Below are positions 44,426-53,088 of a DNA stretch of 64,000 nucleotides, piece after piece; positions within the stretch are counted from its first letter, which is position 1; every line of letters starts with the position of its first letter. The notes beneath the pieces were generated by a model, which was given only the letters and a program-made list of their open reading frames with translations, ran no database searches and had not been told where the DNA came from. The stretch is from SAR202 cluster bacterium. GTDB taxonomy: Bacteria > Chloroflexota > Dehalococcoidia > Lucifugimonadales > UBA2985. The position numbers and the translations under genes were made by a program. The stretch lies in assembly GCA_009391535.1 (NCBI GenBank), contig VFHP01000009.1, positions 29,672-93,671 of the forward strand, given 5' to 3'.

Positions 44426-46002
44426 ACTGTCACACATTTTGCTAGGTTGCGTGGTCTATCTGGATTTATACCCCGGTTCACAGCCACGTAGTATGAAAGC
44501 AATTGGAGTACAAAATTTAACACTAAGGATTGGGAATACTTTTCACCAGTATCTCCACAAGAGAATACTATATCTACCCCCTCCCCTATGAATTCCTCCT
44601 CTATCGAATTGTGAGTTATCACAACAACAAACCCCCTCCTCGACTTTATTTCCTGTATATTTGTCATTGTCTCTTTAGAAAATCCTTCAGAAACTATGAA
44701 CAAACTAGGAACCCTATGGTCTACCAAGGCTATGGGTCCGTGCTTCATCTCTGAAGCGGGCATTCCTTCAGCATGGACATAGGCCACTTCCTTGAATTTA
44801 AGAGCGCCCTCTAGAGCTATTGGGTAATTATGCCTATCACCTAAAAACAGAAAGTGCTCATAGCCCATGATGCTCCTAGCTATTTCCTTAATCTCGTCAC
44901 TTCTTAATAGTATTGATAAAGCATGGGACTGCCAACCATCTGGAAGCTTAATGCCAGCGGATTGGCATAGCTTCATACATGAAGACGTGAAGGTCTTAGT
45001 TGCTGCCACTGCGATCTCTGGACCTGTACCCATCTCCACACAGCCTGAAGACATGTCTGCCAATGTTGAGTGCGGGTTGTTGGTGATGCAAGAAAAGTCT
45101 TTACCCCCCAATGCATTAATAACATCCTTAGTTTCTCCACTTTGACTTATTGCTAGTATATTATCTCTAAGTGATCTATACTTTGCTTGGCTTGCGTGAA
45201 GGCATCTAATCCCGCCTAAACCTTGACCCTCTAGAGCATACGCACCAAACATGGCCGCGTGTAGACTACTGCCCGTTGCTATAATATCCAGATCACGCTC
45301 AACCGTGGGCCAGATTGTGCTTTCGAGCTGGCTCTGCTCACCTATCTCCTTGAGCATCTTGTGTCCGTCGTGAGATGATTCGCTTTGAGTTAGTGGCGGA
45401 ACCGGCACTCTTTCAACGCCAGCAGAAAGCCCACACGACAGGTCGCATATGTTATTGGAAATAACCCAAGCTTCCGTAGAAAATCCGCTGAGAGCATTTA
45501 TATCACTACTAACATAACCGTTAGGTGTTACAAATAACCTCTTGCTACCCTTAGCTGCACACCATATCTTGCCATCACTAGAGTCAATGAAAACAAATGA
45601 ATTATCGCCATCTATAGCTGACAATGTTTCTGTCAAGCCTCTTTGTGAAATTAATTCAGCTAACCACTTAGTGTCCAGCATGTCGGGTGGCGCATTTTCA
45701 ATAACGCCGTTGTGAACAACATGTATCCCTCCGTGTGATTGTGGGTGAGCGTTATTGGTAGTCACCTTACCGTTGGTTGCCCACCTGACGTGACCTATGA
45801 CAGCGCTAGTTTGCGTATCCGTATGCCAAGGCCGTAGTGTTCCTATGCCCCTGAAAACCCTGCAATTCTCATCACGAAACGCTGCGTCATCACGATATGC
45901 AGCATACCCAAAGCTGTCGTAACCACGATATTCTAATCGAGATAGACCTTCGTATGTGTCTCTGATAGCGTTATTGTTAATTGATCCGAATATTCCACAC
46001 AT
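44422..46002 (-). CDS. glmS: Glutamine-fructose-6-phosphate aminotransferase (GlmS-like)
   Basis: 526 residues; bacterial GlmS is usually about 609, so linkers are shortened. N-terminal Cys2 nucleophile of class II glutamine amidotransferases ('MCGIFGSI'), 'LEYRGYDSFGYA', 'GHVRWATNGKVTTNNAHP' and 'HNGVIEN' all match. Two SIS domains follow: 'IIATGSSLHAAMFGAY', 'LAISQSGETKDV', 'TGPEIAVAATKTFTSS', 'LEGALKFKEVAYVHAEGMPA' and 'SEMKHGPIALVD'. The C-terminus 'RPRNLAKCVTV' is typical. It makes glucosamine-6-phosphate from fructose-6-phosphate and glutamine, committing carbon to amino sugars. The next gene (GNA1-type) acetylates the product. Strong identification. Confidence 0.9.
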   Translation of the reverse strand: MCGIFGSINNNAIRDTYEGLSRLEYRGYDSFGYAAYRDDAAFRDENCRVFRGIGTLRPWHTDTQTSAVIGHVRWATNGKVTTNNAHPQSHGGIHVVHNGVIENAPPDMLDTKWLAELISQRGLTETLSAIDGDNSFVFIDSSDGKIWCAAKGSKRLFVTPNGYVSSDINALSGFSTEAWVISNNICDLSCGLSAGVERVPVPPLTQSESSHDGHKMLKEIGEQSQLESTIWPTVERDLDIIATGSSLHAAMFGAYALEGQGLGGIRCLHASQAKYRSLRDNILAISQSGETKDVINALGGKDFSCITNNPHSTLADMSSGCVEMGTGPEIAVAATKTFTSSCMKLCQSAGIKLPDGWQSHALSILLRSDEIKEIARSIMGYEHFLFLGDRHNYPIALEGALKFKEVAYVHAEGMPASEMKHGPIALVDHRVPSLFIVSEGFSKETMTNIQEIKSRRGFVVVITHNSIEEEFIGEGVDIVFSCGDTGEKYSQSLVLNFVLQLLSYYVAVNRGINPDRPRNLAKCVTV

Positions 46003-46010
46003 ATAAACAC

Positions 46011-46787
46011 CTATATATAAACATCCCTTAAATTAAGCGAGTTGCATACGTAACCATAAAACCTCTCCAAAGCGTGTTCCACTTGACCATCAGCCACGTA
46101 ACCAGATTCAAAAAAATCATCCAATACGCATGTGTGGGCTACCTGTACCAATTGTCTCTTAGCCATGAATATTGTTCCTGCCGGGAAAAAGCTGTCAAAA
46201 ATATTTCTATGAGCGCCTATCTGGAATGCAGAAGCAAGTTCCCGCACTAGAATCTGATACCAGCAAAGGGTTTTCAGACTTTGAATAGTTTGTTTAGCTG
46301 TTGACTCATATAGATCCCAAACTCCCCTATTCTTGTCAGCGACTCTGTGGGGTTGGTGATGCTCCAACGCCTCTTCATACGAGAGAATTTTTTGTCTGAC
46401 AGAATGAGCGCCGACCAAGCCTATTTCCCGTTCCCCCATTAAGCCAAAAGCCTCACAACCCTTTTCGAGTAGAGGTCCACAAGCTGCCACCATCCAAGTT
46501 ATGCTTTTTTTGTCGTGTAGGTATAAAATATTATCAGTTTCTTCTTCGCTATCTCTGAAGCTGTTAATAAACCCCCACTGGTCATTTCCCATATCCTCAA
46601 CAAACGTGGTTTTAACCTCGAATAGTTTTTCGGCAGACTTTAGTATTTCCTCGTTATGTTCACCACCATTATTTAAGGATAGGTGTATTAATCTACCACG
46701 CCAAACCTTGCTTAAAAGTGTTAGGAGTTCTAGTGCGGGTTCCCTGTAGCTGAGATGTATGTGTGTTGAAAATTTGTCCAAGATCAT
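46011..46787 (-). CDS. Rhamnan-synthesis-F-like glycosyltransferase
   Basis: 258 residues, start after AAGGAG and ten bases. 'NILYLHDKKSITWMVA' and 'FFPAGTIFMAKRQLVQV' resemble the lHxHDKKS and FPaGTmFwaR blocks of RgpF-like (PF05045) glycosyltransferases. Between them lies 'EIGLVGAHSVRQKILSYEEA'. Probably transfers a sugar in surface polysaccharide or virion glycan synthesis. Its N-terminal part is short compared with bacterial RgpF. Assignment from two motifs. Confidence 0.5.
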   Translation of the reverse strand: MILDKFSTHIHLSYREPALELLTLLSKVWRGRLIHLSLNNGGEHNEEILKSAEKLFEVKTTFVEDMGNDQWGFINSFRDSEEETDNILYLHDKKSITWMVAACGPLLEKGCEAFGLMGEREIGLVGAHSVRQKILSYEEALEHHQPHRVADKNRGVWDLYESTAKQTIQSLKTLCWYQILVRELASAFQIGAHRNIFDSFFPAGTIFMAKRQLVQVAHTCVLDDFFESGYVADGQVEHALERFYGYVCNSLNLRDVYI

Positions 46788-46791
46788 AAAC

Positions 46792-47448
46792 TCATGACTC
46801 CTTATAAGTAATTGACTCTCTAAACAAGACGGGTGTTAATTCAAACACACGGCAGTCAAAGTTACTCTCTATAGCATGCTTGACATTTATGGAGTGGAGC
46901 TTAATCTGTTTGAGCCACTCGACATAGCCTTGTTGATCTTGTTGCACTGGTTTAATGTTATCATAATAACCGTCTATCCAAGCCTTGCCTTGTATTTCAC
47001 AGCAGTCATGACCACAGAGAAAAATATTTTTAGCACCCATGTATGCAGCTAAATGCATAGCTGATGTGATTGTTGAGTAACTAACAACAATTTTATCGGA
47101 ATCTTTACTAATGACACTTAAATCTGGAGAGTGGTATGGAGGCTTGTTATGCTCATGACAAAAGAAAAAATCAACGCTATGTTTAGTGTTTAATTCACCG
47201 AGGCTGTTCCCATGCGCATATTCCGAAGCAACTATTTTGCCAGAATGACTGGAATCACGGACTTCTTTGAGTCCTTCAATGTCTTTCAAGATTGTATAAT
47301 CGCATTTTATATATCCGCACACCCTATTTATACCTACAACAATCTTATTATTGAAAAAGGCGTTGTTGAAATAGTTCATGCTGGGGCCAGACCCTAGTAC
47401 ATAAATATCCTCACCGTGATGGGTGTTTTTAAGTGCGGCGATATTCAT
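46792..47448 (-). CDS. DUF115/MptE-like protein
   Basis: 218 residues. An N-terminal nucleotide-fold loop 'DIYVLGSGPSMNYF' and a later 'TITSAMHLAAYMGAKNIFLC' followed by G-H-D match the DUF115 family (6-hydroxymethylpterin-diphosphokinase MptE-like). In bacteria this domain occurs in motility accessory (Maf) proteins, which transfer nonulosonic acids to flagellin, and in glycan gene clusters. A GT42 sialyltransferase was considered because of 'GSGPS', but the C-terminal half suits DUF115. In a cassette making CMP-nonulosonate it is a candidate transferase. Function inferred. Confidence 0.5.
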   Translation of the reverse strand: MNIAALKNTHHGEDIYVLGSGPSMNYFNNAFFNNKIVVGINRVCGYIKCDYTILKDIEGLKEVRDSSHSGKIVASEYAHGNSLGELNTKHSVDFFFCHEHNKPPYHSPDLSVISKDSDKIVVSYSTITSAMHLAAYMGAKNIFLCGHDCCEIQGKAWIDGYYDNIKPVQQDQQGYVEWLKQIKLHSINVKHAIESNFDCRVFELTPVLFRESITYKES

Positions 47449-47493
47449 TTAATCGCCTCTCTTGTTTTGTAACTGACTTGGTATGCTATACAT

Positions 47494-48135
47494 CTATCTA
47501 GCCTCCTTTTTTAGAACTAGACCTTTTCCGAACCACTGTCCTGTTCCACACTTTCGGATAAAAGAGAAGCCAACTTTTTCACACTGTTCTATCCACCATT
47601 CAACAGGCTTGACAGTGAGGTGTATAAGCCCCGATCTATCTGGCGTTGTATGGGGGGCTAGCATTGCGTGCTTGCTGGGTTTAATAACTCTGTATATCTC
47701 CGATAGAGCATCGTGTACGTGGTGTGTACATAGGTGCTCCAATACATCTGTGGACGTAACCAAATCAAAGGTATCATCTTCGTATGGGAACGGGTCTGAA
47801 ACGGAGTGTTTTATGCAGGAGATTCCATTCTCAATCGCAGCCTCAACACTCCTATCGACGACATCCATCCCAAAAAGATTAATACCCTTGTCGGTAATTG
47901 CGTCCCTGATGTAGCTACCGGTGCCGCATCCAGCGTCTAGCCACGAGTCACCTTCGTCTACTAAGCGTAGGCAGTCCCCATAGTAAGACTTGAAATGAAT
48001 ACCGGGTGACACATAGTTAATCTCATTGTAAAACTTGTCATAATCCAGCTCGCCATCTACATAGTATTTAGCAAGACTTTCGCCCCATCGTGATATATTA
48101 TCTGTTGCGGGGTTGCTGGTTGGACGTTTATCCAT
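47494..48135 (-). CDS. SAM-dependent methyltransferase (class I)
   Basis: 213 residues. Motif I 'WLDAGCGTGSYIRDA' (Gly-rich SAM loop), acidic end of strand two 'GMDVVDRSVEAA', and motif IV/post 'DLVTSTDVLEHL' plus 'EIYRVIKPSKHAMLAPH' fit the methyltransf_11-type fold. It overlaps the previous gene by eight bases with AAGGAA as its ribosome site. Located among sugar genes, so it may methylate a sugar or lipid intermediate. Substrate unknown. Confidence 0.75.
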   Translation of the reverse strand: MDKRPTSNPATDNISRWGESLAKYYVDGELDYDKFYNEINYVSPGIHFKSYYGDCLRLVDEGDSWLDAGCGTGSYIRDAITDKGINLFGMDVVDRSVEAAIENGISCIKHSVSDPFPYEDDTFDLVTSTDVLEHLCTHHVHDALSEIYRVIKPSKHAMLAPHTTPDRSGLIHLTVKPVEWWIEQCEKVGFSFIRKCGTGQWFGKGLVLKKEAR

Positions 48136-49138
48136 TATACTGTTCCTTTAGTTTATCTAATAGTTGGTTATCTCTTACATAGCAATAGTTGTTTACTTCA
48201 AACCTGCCCACATCTCTTAAAAAATACTCCAACTTGTCGTGGCTTATAAGGCTAAAGTACTCTATGTCTAATGCGTGTGCGATCATCTGGCTGTGACCAG
48301 CTGTGCAATATAACCTTTTAACCTTACGATAGTTGTCGATAATCTCTTCTTGGTTCATACTTGTATTATCTAGCAGTGGCACAGATATATTGTGTTGGAT
48401 GAGAAAGTTGTAGAAAGATGAACTTCCATCATGTGACATCACAGCTACTGGCTCACCTCTATCAAGCAGGTATTGGATGTAGTTTTTCAGGCTGCTATAA
48501 ACTTCGTTCTGAGATGTTCCTACGTATCTTCTATTTGCCCTGTCGTCTTTTAACTCAAAAGCGTGATACCTACCATCGCTATTCATTGTATCCCTGTAGA
48601 AATTCTTCATATAGCCCACTACTGGACAGAACTCAAATGTAATCTGTGTCCTGTATTCTTCTCCGATAATTTCAAGAAGGCGTTCAATGTCCCCCCTGTG
48701 CCTCATGGAAAAGTGGCGGCTCTGGCTAACTAGAGTCTGTAAGTTTTGTTTAAAAATAGACTCTCTGTTTGGGTATTCATTGTTGTTTCTTTCTGGCATC
48801 GTAACCTTTTGGTCATAAAATAAATTATACCCTAATCCTATGACATATATAGGTATCTTTATCTCGGATATCAGTTGTGAGGAGACTGGCCATTGCCAGC
48901 AGGACTCATCGTTAGGGTTCGTGTCGGGCAACAGAAGCCCTCCTCCCCCTAAAACCATTACGTCGAAGGTTGCGTTTATCCACTGCACTTTAGAAGTGTC
49001 TAGCTTAGCCCTTACATCATAGTAAGTCCACTCCACCTTTGATCCAAGCTTGTTTTCAGCTTCCCATTTGGTGGCTGGGCCGAGGAAGAAGTCTCCGCTA
49101 TTACGTTGAGGCCCTGCGTAGAAATGTATCCCTTTCAT
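48128..49138 (-). CDS. Polysaccharide pyruvyltransferase-like protein
   Basis: 336 residues. 'GDFFLGPATKWEAENKLG' at the N-terminus, then 'FDVMVLGGGGLLLPDTNP', and 'FSMRHRGDIERLLEIIG' resemble the G-D-x-x-L-x, GGGG-L and R-D-x-x-S-x-x-x-L blocks of PF04230 proteins, which add ketal pyruvate to sugars. C-terminal 'AGHSQMIAHALDIEYFSLI' is the usual R/H-x-H-x-x-I-x-A-x-x-x-x-x-P segment in altered form. Start overlaps the NeuB stop (ATGA). Pyruvyl transfer, or a diverged transferase, in cell surface or virion glycan synthesis. Confidence 0.55.
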   Translation of the reverse strand: MKGIHFYAGPQRNSGDFFLGPATKWEAENKLGSKVEWTYYDVRAKLDTSKVQWINATFDVMVLGGGGLLLPDTNPNDESCWQWPVSSQLISEIKIPIYVIGLGYNLFYDQKVTMPERNNNEYPNRESIFKQNLQTLVSQSRHFSMRHRGDIERLLEIIGEEYRTQITFEFCPVVGYMKNFYRDTMNSDGRYHAFELKDDRANRRYVGTSQNEVYSSLKNYIQYLLDRGEPVAVMSHDGSSSFYNFLIQHNISVPLLDNTSMNQEEIIDNYRKVKRLYCTAGHSQMIAHALDIEYFSLISHDKLEYFLRDVGRFEVNNYCYVRDNQLLDKLKEQYNG

Positions 49139-49950
49139 TTTCTCAAGCTCTCCTGTTTGAGTTTTTCTCCGCCCATGACTTTCCGTGGGCCTCCAAGTCC
49201 TAGTGAAGATTCGATATCCCTGATCCCCTTTACTAGCTTTATAAACCCCTGCGGTTCTACAGAAGCAAGATGATCACTTCCCCACATTGTTCTGTCAATC
49301 GTGAGGTGTCTTTCAACCCAAGAAGCACCCATAGCAACGGCTGCAAAAGTAGAAACTAAACCATATTCATGCCCACTATAACCTATCTCTGCTGAGGGCC
49401 ATCTAGATTTAAGATGGTGAATGTAGTTTAAGTTGAGTTCGTTAACTGGCGATGGATAGGTGGAGTTTGTGTGCATGATTACGTCTGGGCTACACGCTTC
49501 AACACACTTTACTATTTCTTCTTCTGTACTCATACCAGTGGATATAATTAGTGTCTGGAAATTTTCTCTAGCATAGCTGCACAACTCCAAGTCCGTAATT
49601 AAGGCTGATGGTATCTTGGCTATTCCAGTGTAGGGCGACATAAAATCCACTGAATCTTTGTCCCACACAGAGGCAAAGCAATGTATTCGCCCCTTACAAT
49701 AGTTAAATATCTCATCGTACTCTTGTCTTCCAAACTCAATTCTCTTCTTGTAGTCTAAGTAAGTCATCTCTCCCCAAGGGGTCGATTTACGCTTATCTTT
49801 CTGGTGCTCTGGGACACACAGGTCTGGGTTTCTTTTTTGCCACTTGATGTAGTCGCAGCCCGCAACTACCGCCGCATCAATCAAACCTCTGGCAACAGAC
49901 ATGTCTCCGTTGTGATTTATGCCGCCCTCTGCTATGATTTTAGTATGCAT
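49135..49950 (-). CDS. neuB: N-acetylneuraminate/legionaminate synthase family (NeuB) without SAF domain
   Basis: 271 residues. 'KIIAEGGINHNGDM' is the E-[IG]-x-x-N-H-N-G signature; 'FASVWDKDSVDFM', 'AKIPSALITDLEL', 'LIISTGMSTEEEIVKCVEA', 'MHTNSTYPSP', 'IGYSGHEYG' and 'VERHLTIDRTMWGSDHLASV' match the NeuB TIM barrel. It condenses PEP with an N-acetylmannosamine-type sugar. Bacterial NeuB is about 345 residues with a C-terminal SAF (antifreeze-like) domain; this protein ends at the barrel, so the SAF domain that supplies substrate-binding residues is missing. The start sits after GGAGG and overlaps NeuA by 19 bases. Identity is good; exact nonulosonic product is open. Confidence 0.85.
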   Translation of the reverse strand: MHTKIIAEGGINHNGDMSVARGLIDAAVVAGCDYIKWQKRNPDLCVPEHQKDKRKSTPWGEMTYLDYKKRIEFGRQEYDEIFNYCKGRIHCFASVWDKDSVDFMSPYTGIAKIPSALITDLELCSYARENFQTLIISTGMSTEEEIVKCVEACSPDVIMHTNSTYPSPVNELNLNYIHHLKSRWPSAEIGYSGHEYGLVSTFAAVAMGASWVERHLTIDRTMWGSDHLASVEPQGFIKLVKGIRDIESSLGLGGPRKVMGGEKLKQESLRK

Positions 49951-50591
49951 TCCATATCCTCCGGGGTGTCAACATCCACCGTTTCATTGATCTTCATAAA
50001 ATAGGTGTGCTTATTGTATAGATTGCTGTTTAATTCGTCCAACTCTGATGGCAGAATGATTGATATGTAATGGCAAAGCTCGAAACACTCCCTGTAATCC
50101 TGTCTTCTGGATAGGTTATGCTTGACAACCTGTTCTCCAAGCCCGTCACCAACGTCAAACATCATTAGGTAGGGGGTTTGCTTTGCAGGTTTTCTACATA
50201 ATAGACTCCCCAGCTTGAGGCTTTTAAACTTATCTATGGCTATTTCTACATCTTCCCATGTACGTCTTGGGTATGTGAGATACAACATTACTATTGGCTC
50301 ATTATCTGACGGGAAATTAGAGCAGAAATCCTCCATCATATCCTTGGTTGTTGACTCATCAGAAGCGGAATCTGGATTTCTAATTATATTGGTGAACCCA
50401 TACGATTCGACCTGCCCCTTAATCACCTCATCATCTGTAAAAACATAGACTGATTTTCTATACTGCCGAGGTATTATGTTAGCGGTATACTTAAACAGCT
50501 TCCTATTTTTGAATGGCACGCCTTTGGAATTTCGTCTTGCAGGTATCAGTATTTTAACCGATAGTTCCGTGATAGGACTACCTTCGTTCAT
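49932..50591 (-). CDS. neuA: CMP-nonulosonate cytidylyltransferase (NeuA-like)
   Basis: 219 residues from the ATG at 50,591, one base after the previous stop; a longer reading from 50,651 runs into the upstream gene. 'VKILIPARRNSKGVPFKNRK' is the P-A-R-x-x-S-K-G/R-x-x-x-K-N-x-x nucleotide-binding signature, followed by 'VYVFTDDEVIKGQVESYGF' and 'DESTTKDMMEDFCSNFPSD'. 'IVMLYLTYPRRTWEDVEIAI' matches L-Q-x-T-S-P-x-R-x-x-x-D-I. The C-terminus has 'KINETVDVDTPEDME', the usual D-I-D-x-x-x-D block. It activates the NeuB product with CTP to CMP-sugar for transfer. Overlapped by NeuB downstream. Confidence 0.8.
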   Translation of the reverse strand: MNEGSPITELSVKILIPARRNSKGVPFKNRKLFKYTANIIPRQYRKSVYVFTDDEVIKGQVESYGFTNIIRNPDSASDESTTKDMMEDFCSNFPSDNEPIVMLYLTYPRRTWEDVEIAIDKFKSLKLGSLLCRKPAKQTPYLMMFDVGDGLGEQVVKHNLSRRQDYRECFELCHYISIILPSELDELNSNLYNKHTYFMKINETVDVDTPEDMECILKS

Positions 50592-50592
50592 C

Positions 50593-51339
50593 CTAGGCTC
50601 CCCATACACACGTTTGATTTGCAAAAAAGGTATTTCCCACATAATAGTCACGCTTGAACCCCTCGGATTTCAGGTAAGGGTTCAAAGTTGATCCTATATC
50701 TAAGTATGTGTTAGAACTATTGAAGTTAGTTAGTTCGTGGCATAGTATATTCCCAAACGGCCCGCAACAAAAAAGGAAAATATGATCCTTTATGTTATTG
50801 TCATCTATGTATCGCTTGCTTTCTTCTATCAAATGCCATTCATTTGCCCAAGCATTCTTGCTGATGGGAAACACTTTCTCTGGTGTGAATGGCAGGCTAT
50901 TTAAATCGCCGTCTTTGTGGCAGTACAGTACGGTCTTTCTTTTGCTATATAAAGGTACTATGCTGGCTTGATAGTATTTGTAGTTGTTGTTAACCCATAG
51001 GTTAGCCCAAGTAACCATATTCTGAGGTTGTCCAGATTCAGAAAGCATCTCATTGAAAGTATCTAGACCTTGGCAGCAAGGACAAGATATTCCCACGTAG
51101 TATTGAGGGTGTTGAAATCTAAAAGAGTTCCACAACATCTCTCTCTTTAGCTGGTCAGACTCATCTTCTTTATCAAACCAAAACTCAGAGTTGTTTATTG
51201 TTGAGTTTTTCATAACAGCCCACTCGCCATCAGCATACTTAGAGAAGCTGAAGTTTACGCCGTACTCAATCTTGCTCTTAAAGAATTTTATGTCTTCGTC
51301 GAAAGATTTATTTGGGGGTGTTGTTAGCGAAAAAAGCAT
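50593..51339 (-). CDS. GT-D fold glycosyltransferase-like protein (DUF1792 type)
   Basis: 248 residues. N-terminal 'FSFSKYADGEWAVM' recalls the S-x-x-R-Y/F-G-D-G-E block of GT-D (DUF1792) enzymes. A C-terminal 'DHIFLFCCGPFGNILCHEL' and 'YLDIGSTLNPYLKSEG' match the G-P-x-x-x-x-x-x-E-L and D-I-G segment. The conserved Arg/Gly of the 'RxGDGE' is replaced by Lys/Ala. It overlaps the epimerase by 32 bases and is one base ahead of NeuA. Probably adds a sugar in the nonulosonate-containing glycan. Confidence 0.5.
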   Translation of the reverse strand: MLFSLTTPPNKSFDEDIKFFKSKIEYGVNFSFSKYADGEWAVMKNSTINNSEFWFDKEDESDQLKREMLWNSFRFQHPQYYVGISCPCCQGLDTFNEMLSESGQPQNMVTWANLWVNNNYKYYQASIVPLYSKRKTVLYCHKDGDLNSLPFTPEKVFPISKNAWANEWHLIEESKRYIDDNNIKDHIFLFCCGPFGNILCHELTNFNSSNTYLDIGSTLNPYLKSEGFKRDYYVGNTFFANQTCVWGA

Positions 51340-52342
51340 TTAATATCTCCACTATCTTTGGTGTAGCTTGACCGTCACCGTAGGGGCAGGCGTGATCAAT
51401 AAGGGAGTTCTTCTCCCTCTTTATTCTGTAAAATAACGACTTGAGGTCTTCAGGACGCTTACACAGCATTGCAAAATCTTCTAGTCCTTCAACTCTCTCC
51501 GTAAACTCCCGGCAGACTATGCACTTCTTTCTTAGGAAGCAGGATTCTTCTTGTATTCCTCCACTATCTGTTATAACAAAGTTGCATCTATTTATTAGGT
51601 CGATACACTTGTCGTGAGATACTGCGGGAACCACAGTAACATCTGTTAGGAGGTCTTGGTGTTGTATTACGTTGGGATTTGGGTGTATAGGAAGCACAAA
51701 GCTGAGACCATCGTAGTCAAACTTTTCAGACTTTGCTAAATCGTTTATAACTTTGAACCATTCGCCCATATTATGATGGTTCTCTCTTCTATGCATTGTC
51801 ACTAGAACAAAGTCCCCAAGACTAGGCTTAAGGCCAACCAAGTGGTCTAGAACCGTATTCCCAACTACGTATGTCTTAGCGTTAGGGTTTTCGTTCTTTA
51901 CGTTTCGTTCCGCAGTCTCTGTTGGACAAAGGTGGATGTCTGCCAATGAGGTGATTGACGCTCTGTTGAACTCCTCTGGGTACGGGTGCTTATTGTTGAA
52001 TGTTCTTAGGCCTGCTTCTAGGTGTATGACGGGAATGCTTCTGTGAAATGCCGCCAACGCCACCGCAAATGCCGAGGTTGTGTCACCCTGAACCATTACC
52101 GCCGAGTACTTACCGTCTGGAAAGTTTTTCAACGAGGAACAAACTATAGAATCTAACCTGTTGTCGCAACCATCGCTACTTATAGTCATAGATTCATACT
52201 GGTAATTTTCTATACTGTCATCAATTAATGATGTGTGCTGCCCTGTAAAGAGGAGCTTATACGGTATTTCCCCGTGTATAGCATCTACTATTGGTCTTAT
52301 CTTAATCCACTCAGGTCTTGTTCCAAATGCTATGAGTATCAT
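51308..52342 (-). CDS. UDP-N-acetylglucosamine 2-epimerase (WecB/NeuC family)
   Basis: 344 residues. 'ILIAFGTRPEWIKIRPIVDA' is the family start; 'VMVQGDTTSAFAVALAAFHR', 'IPVIHLEAGLRTFNNKHPYP' then 'EEFNR', 'VTMHRRENHHNMG', 'LPIHPNPNV' and 'ITDSGGIQEESCFLRKKCIV' are all diagnostic of WecB/NeuC enzymes. The C-terminus 'FTERVEGLE' is the usual R-x-x-T-E-R-P-E in changed form. The reaction gives UDP-ManNAc or free ManNAc, the NeuB substrate. A hydrolysing NeuC-type function is favoured by the adjacent NeuB and NeuA. Strong family call. Confidence 0.85.
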   Translation of the reverse strand: MILIAFGTRPEWIKIRPIVDAIHGEIPYKLLFTGQHTSLIDDSIENYQYESMTISSDGCDNRLDSIVCSSLKNFPDGKYSAVMVQGDTTSAFAVALAAFHRSIPVIHLEAGLRTFNNKHPYPEEFNRASITSLADIHLCPTETAERNVKNENPNAKTYVVGNTVLDHLVGLKPSLGDFVLVTMHRRENHHNMGEWFKVINDLAKSEKFDYDGLSFVLPIHPNPNVIQHQDLLTDVTVVPAVSHDKCIDLINRCNFVITDSGGIQEESCFLRKKCIVCREFTERVEGLEDFAMLCKRPEDLKSLFYRIKREKNSLIDHACPYGDGQATPKIVEILNAFFANNTPK

Positions 52343-52344
52343 TA

Positions 52345-53088
52345 CTACTGTCTATCCTTTACTAATTTATAACCCTGCGATACTATATAATTCCAGTATG
52401 AGTTGGCCTGCATGTGACCTTCAGAAGTTCTGGATGTAGCAGCCATATCTTCCCCATACTTAGAGGGGTCTAAGGAACCCCACATTTCAGGTTCTTCTTT
52501 CGGTTGAGGGGGAACGTAGGTGTATAAACCAAAATGTTTCTGAAGTACGTATGAGAAATGCATGTCCTCACCACCTCTCGTCAGAGGAGTCTTAGGCATT
52601 TCCGCCCAATAAGCACGTAGCCAATCTCTTTCAAAAAACCAACAATGCCCCATTATGTCTACAGGCTCAGGTTGCTCGTTTCCATATCCAGAGCTGATAC
52701 TTTCATATGCACAACCCGGATACATATTATAGTCATCTCCGGTCATTCTGACACCCCTACAACCAAGTAAACCTCTATGAGTTTTCATAGTTTCCAGACA
52801 ATTCTCTAGCCATCTTTTTCCGGGGATGGTGTCGTCGTCAAAAACACACACATATTCAGTGCCAGCGTTCAAGGCGTAGGCAAATCTGGCCCAAACACCT
52901 AGGTTCTTGTTGCAAAATGCTGACGTGCATTTCTCTATCACGTCGCTAGGGAATGATTCCATGGAATCTTCGTGGTAGTTACCCCAGAACATGATGTCAA
53001 CATCGTCTATTGTCTGTGATTTGATTGCCTCATACTGCTCAGATAGGGTGTGAGGTCTTTTATATCCATTTAGAATTGCTGTAATCAT
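52345..53088 (-). CDS. GT-A type glycosyltransferase
   Basis: 247 residues. N-terminal 'ITAILNGYKRPHTLSEQYEA', a metal-binding 'VCVFDDDTIPGKRWLENCLE' (D-D-D) and 'TRGGEDMHFSYVLQKHFG' (E-D acidic site) make a GT2/GT64-like catalytic core. 'VDIMGHCWFFERDWLRAYWA' resembles the W-F-F block seen before the E-D. It overlaps the preceding gene by four bases (ATGA). Transfers a sugar from a nucleotide donor; donor and acceptor unknown. Confidence 0.65.
   Translation of the reverse strand: MITAILNGYKRPHTLSEQYEAIKSQTIDDVDIMFWGNYHEDSMESFPSDVIEKCTSAFCNKNLGVWARFAYALNAGTEYVCVFDDDTIPGKRWLENCLETMKTHRGLLGCRGVRMTGDDYNMYPGCAYESISSGYGNEQPEPVDIMGHCWFFERDWLRAYWAEMPKTPLTRGGEDMHFSYVLQKHFGLYTYVPPQPKEEPEMWGSLDPSKYGEDMAATSRTSEGHMQANSYWNYIVSQGYKLVKDRQ

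Noticed and set aside
46792..47448. GT42 sialyltransferase
   Set aside because: The GSGPS loop is shared with Cst-II-like enzymes, but the later 'SAMHLAAYMGAKNIFLCGHD' block fits DUF115/MptE-like proteins better.
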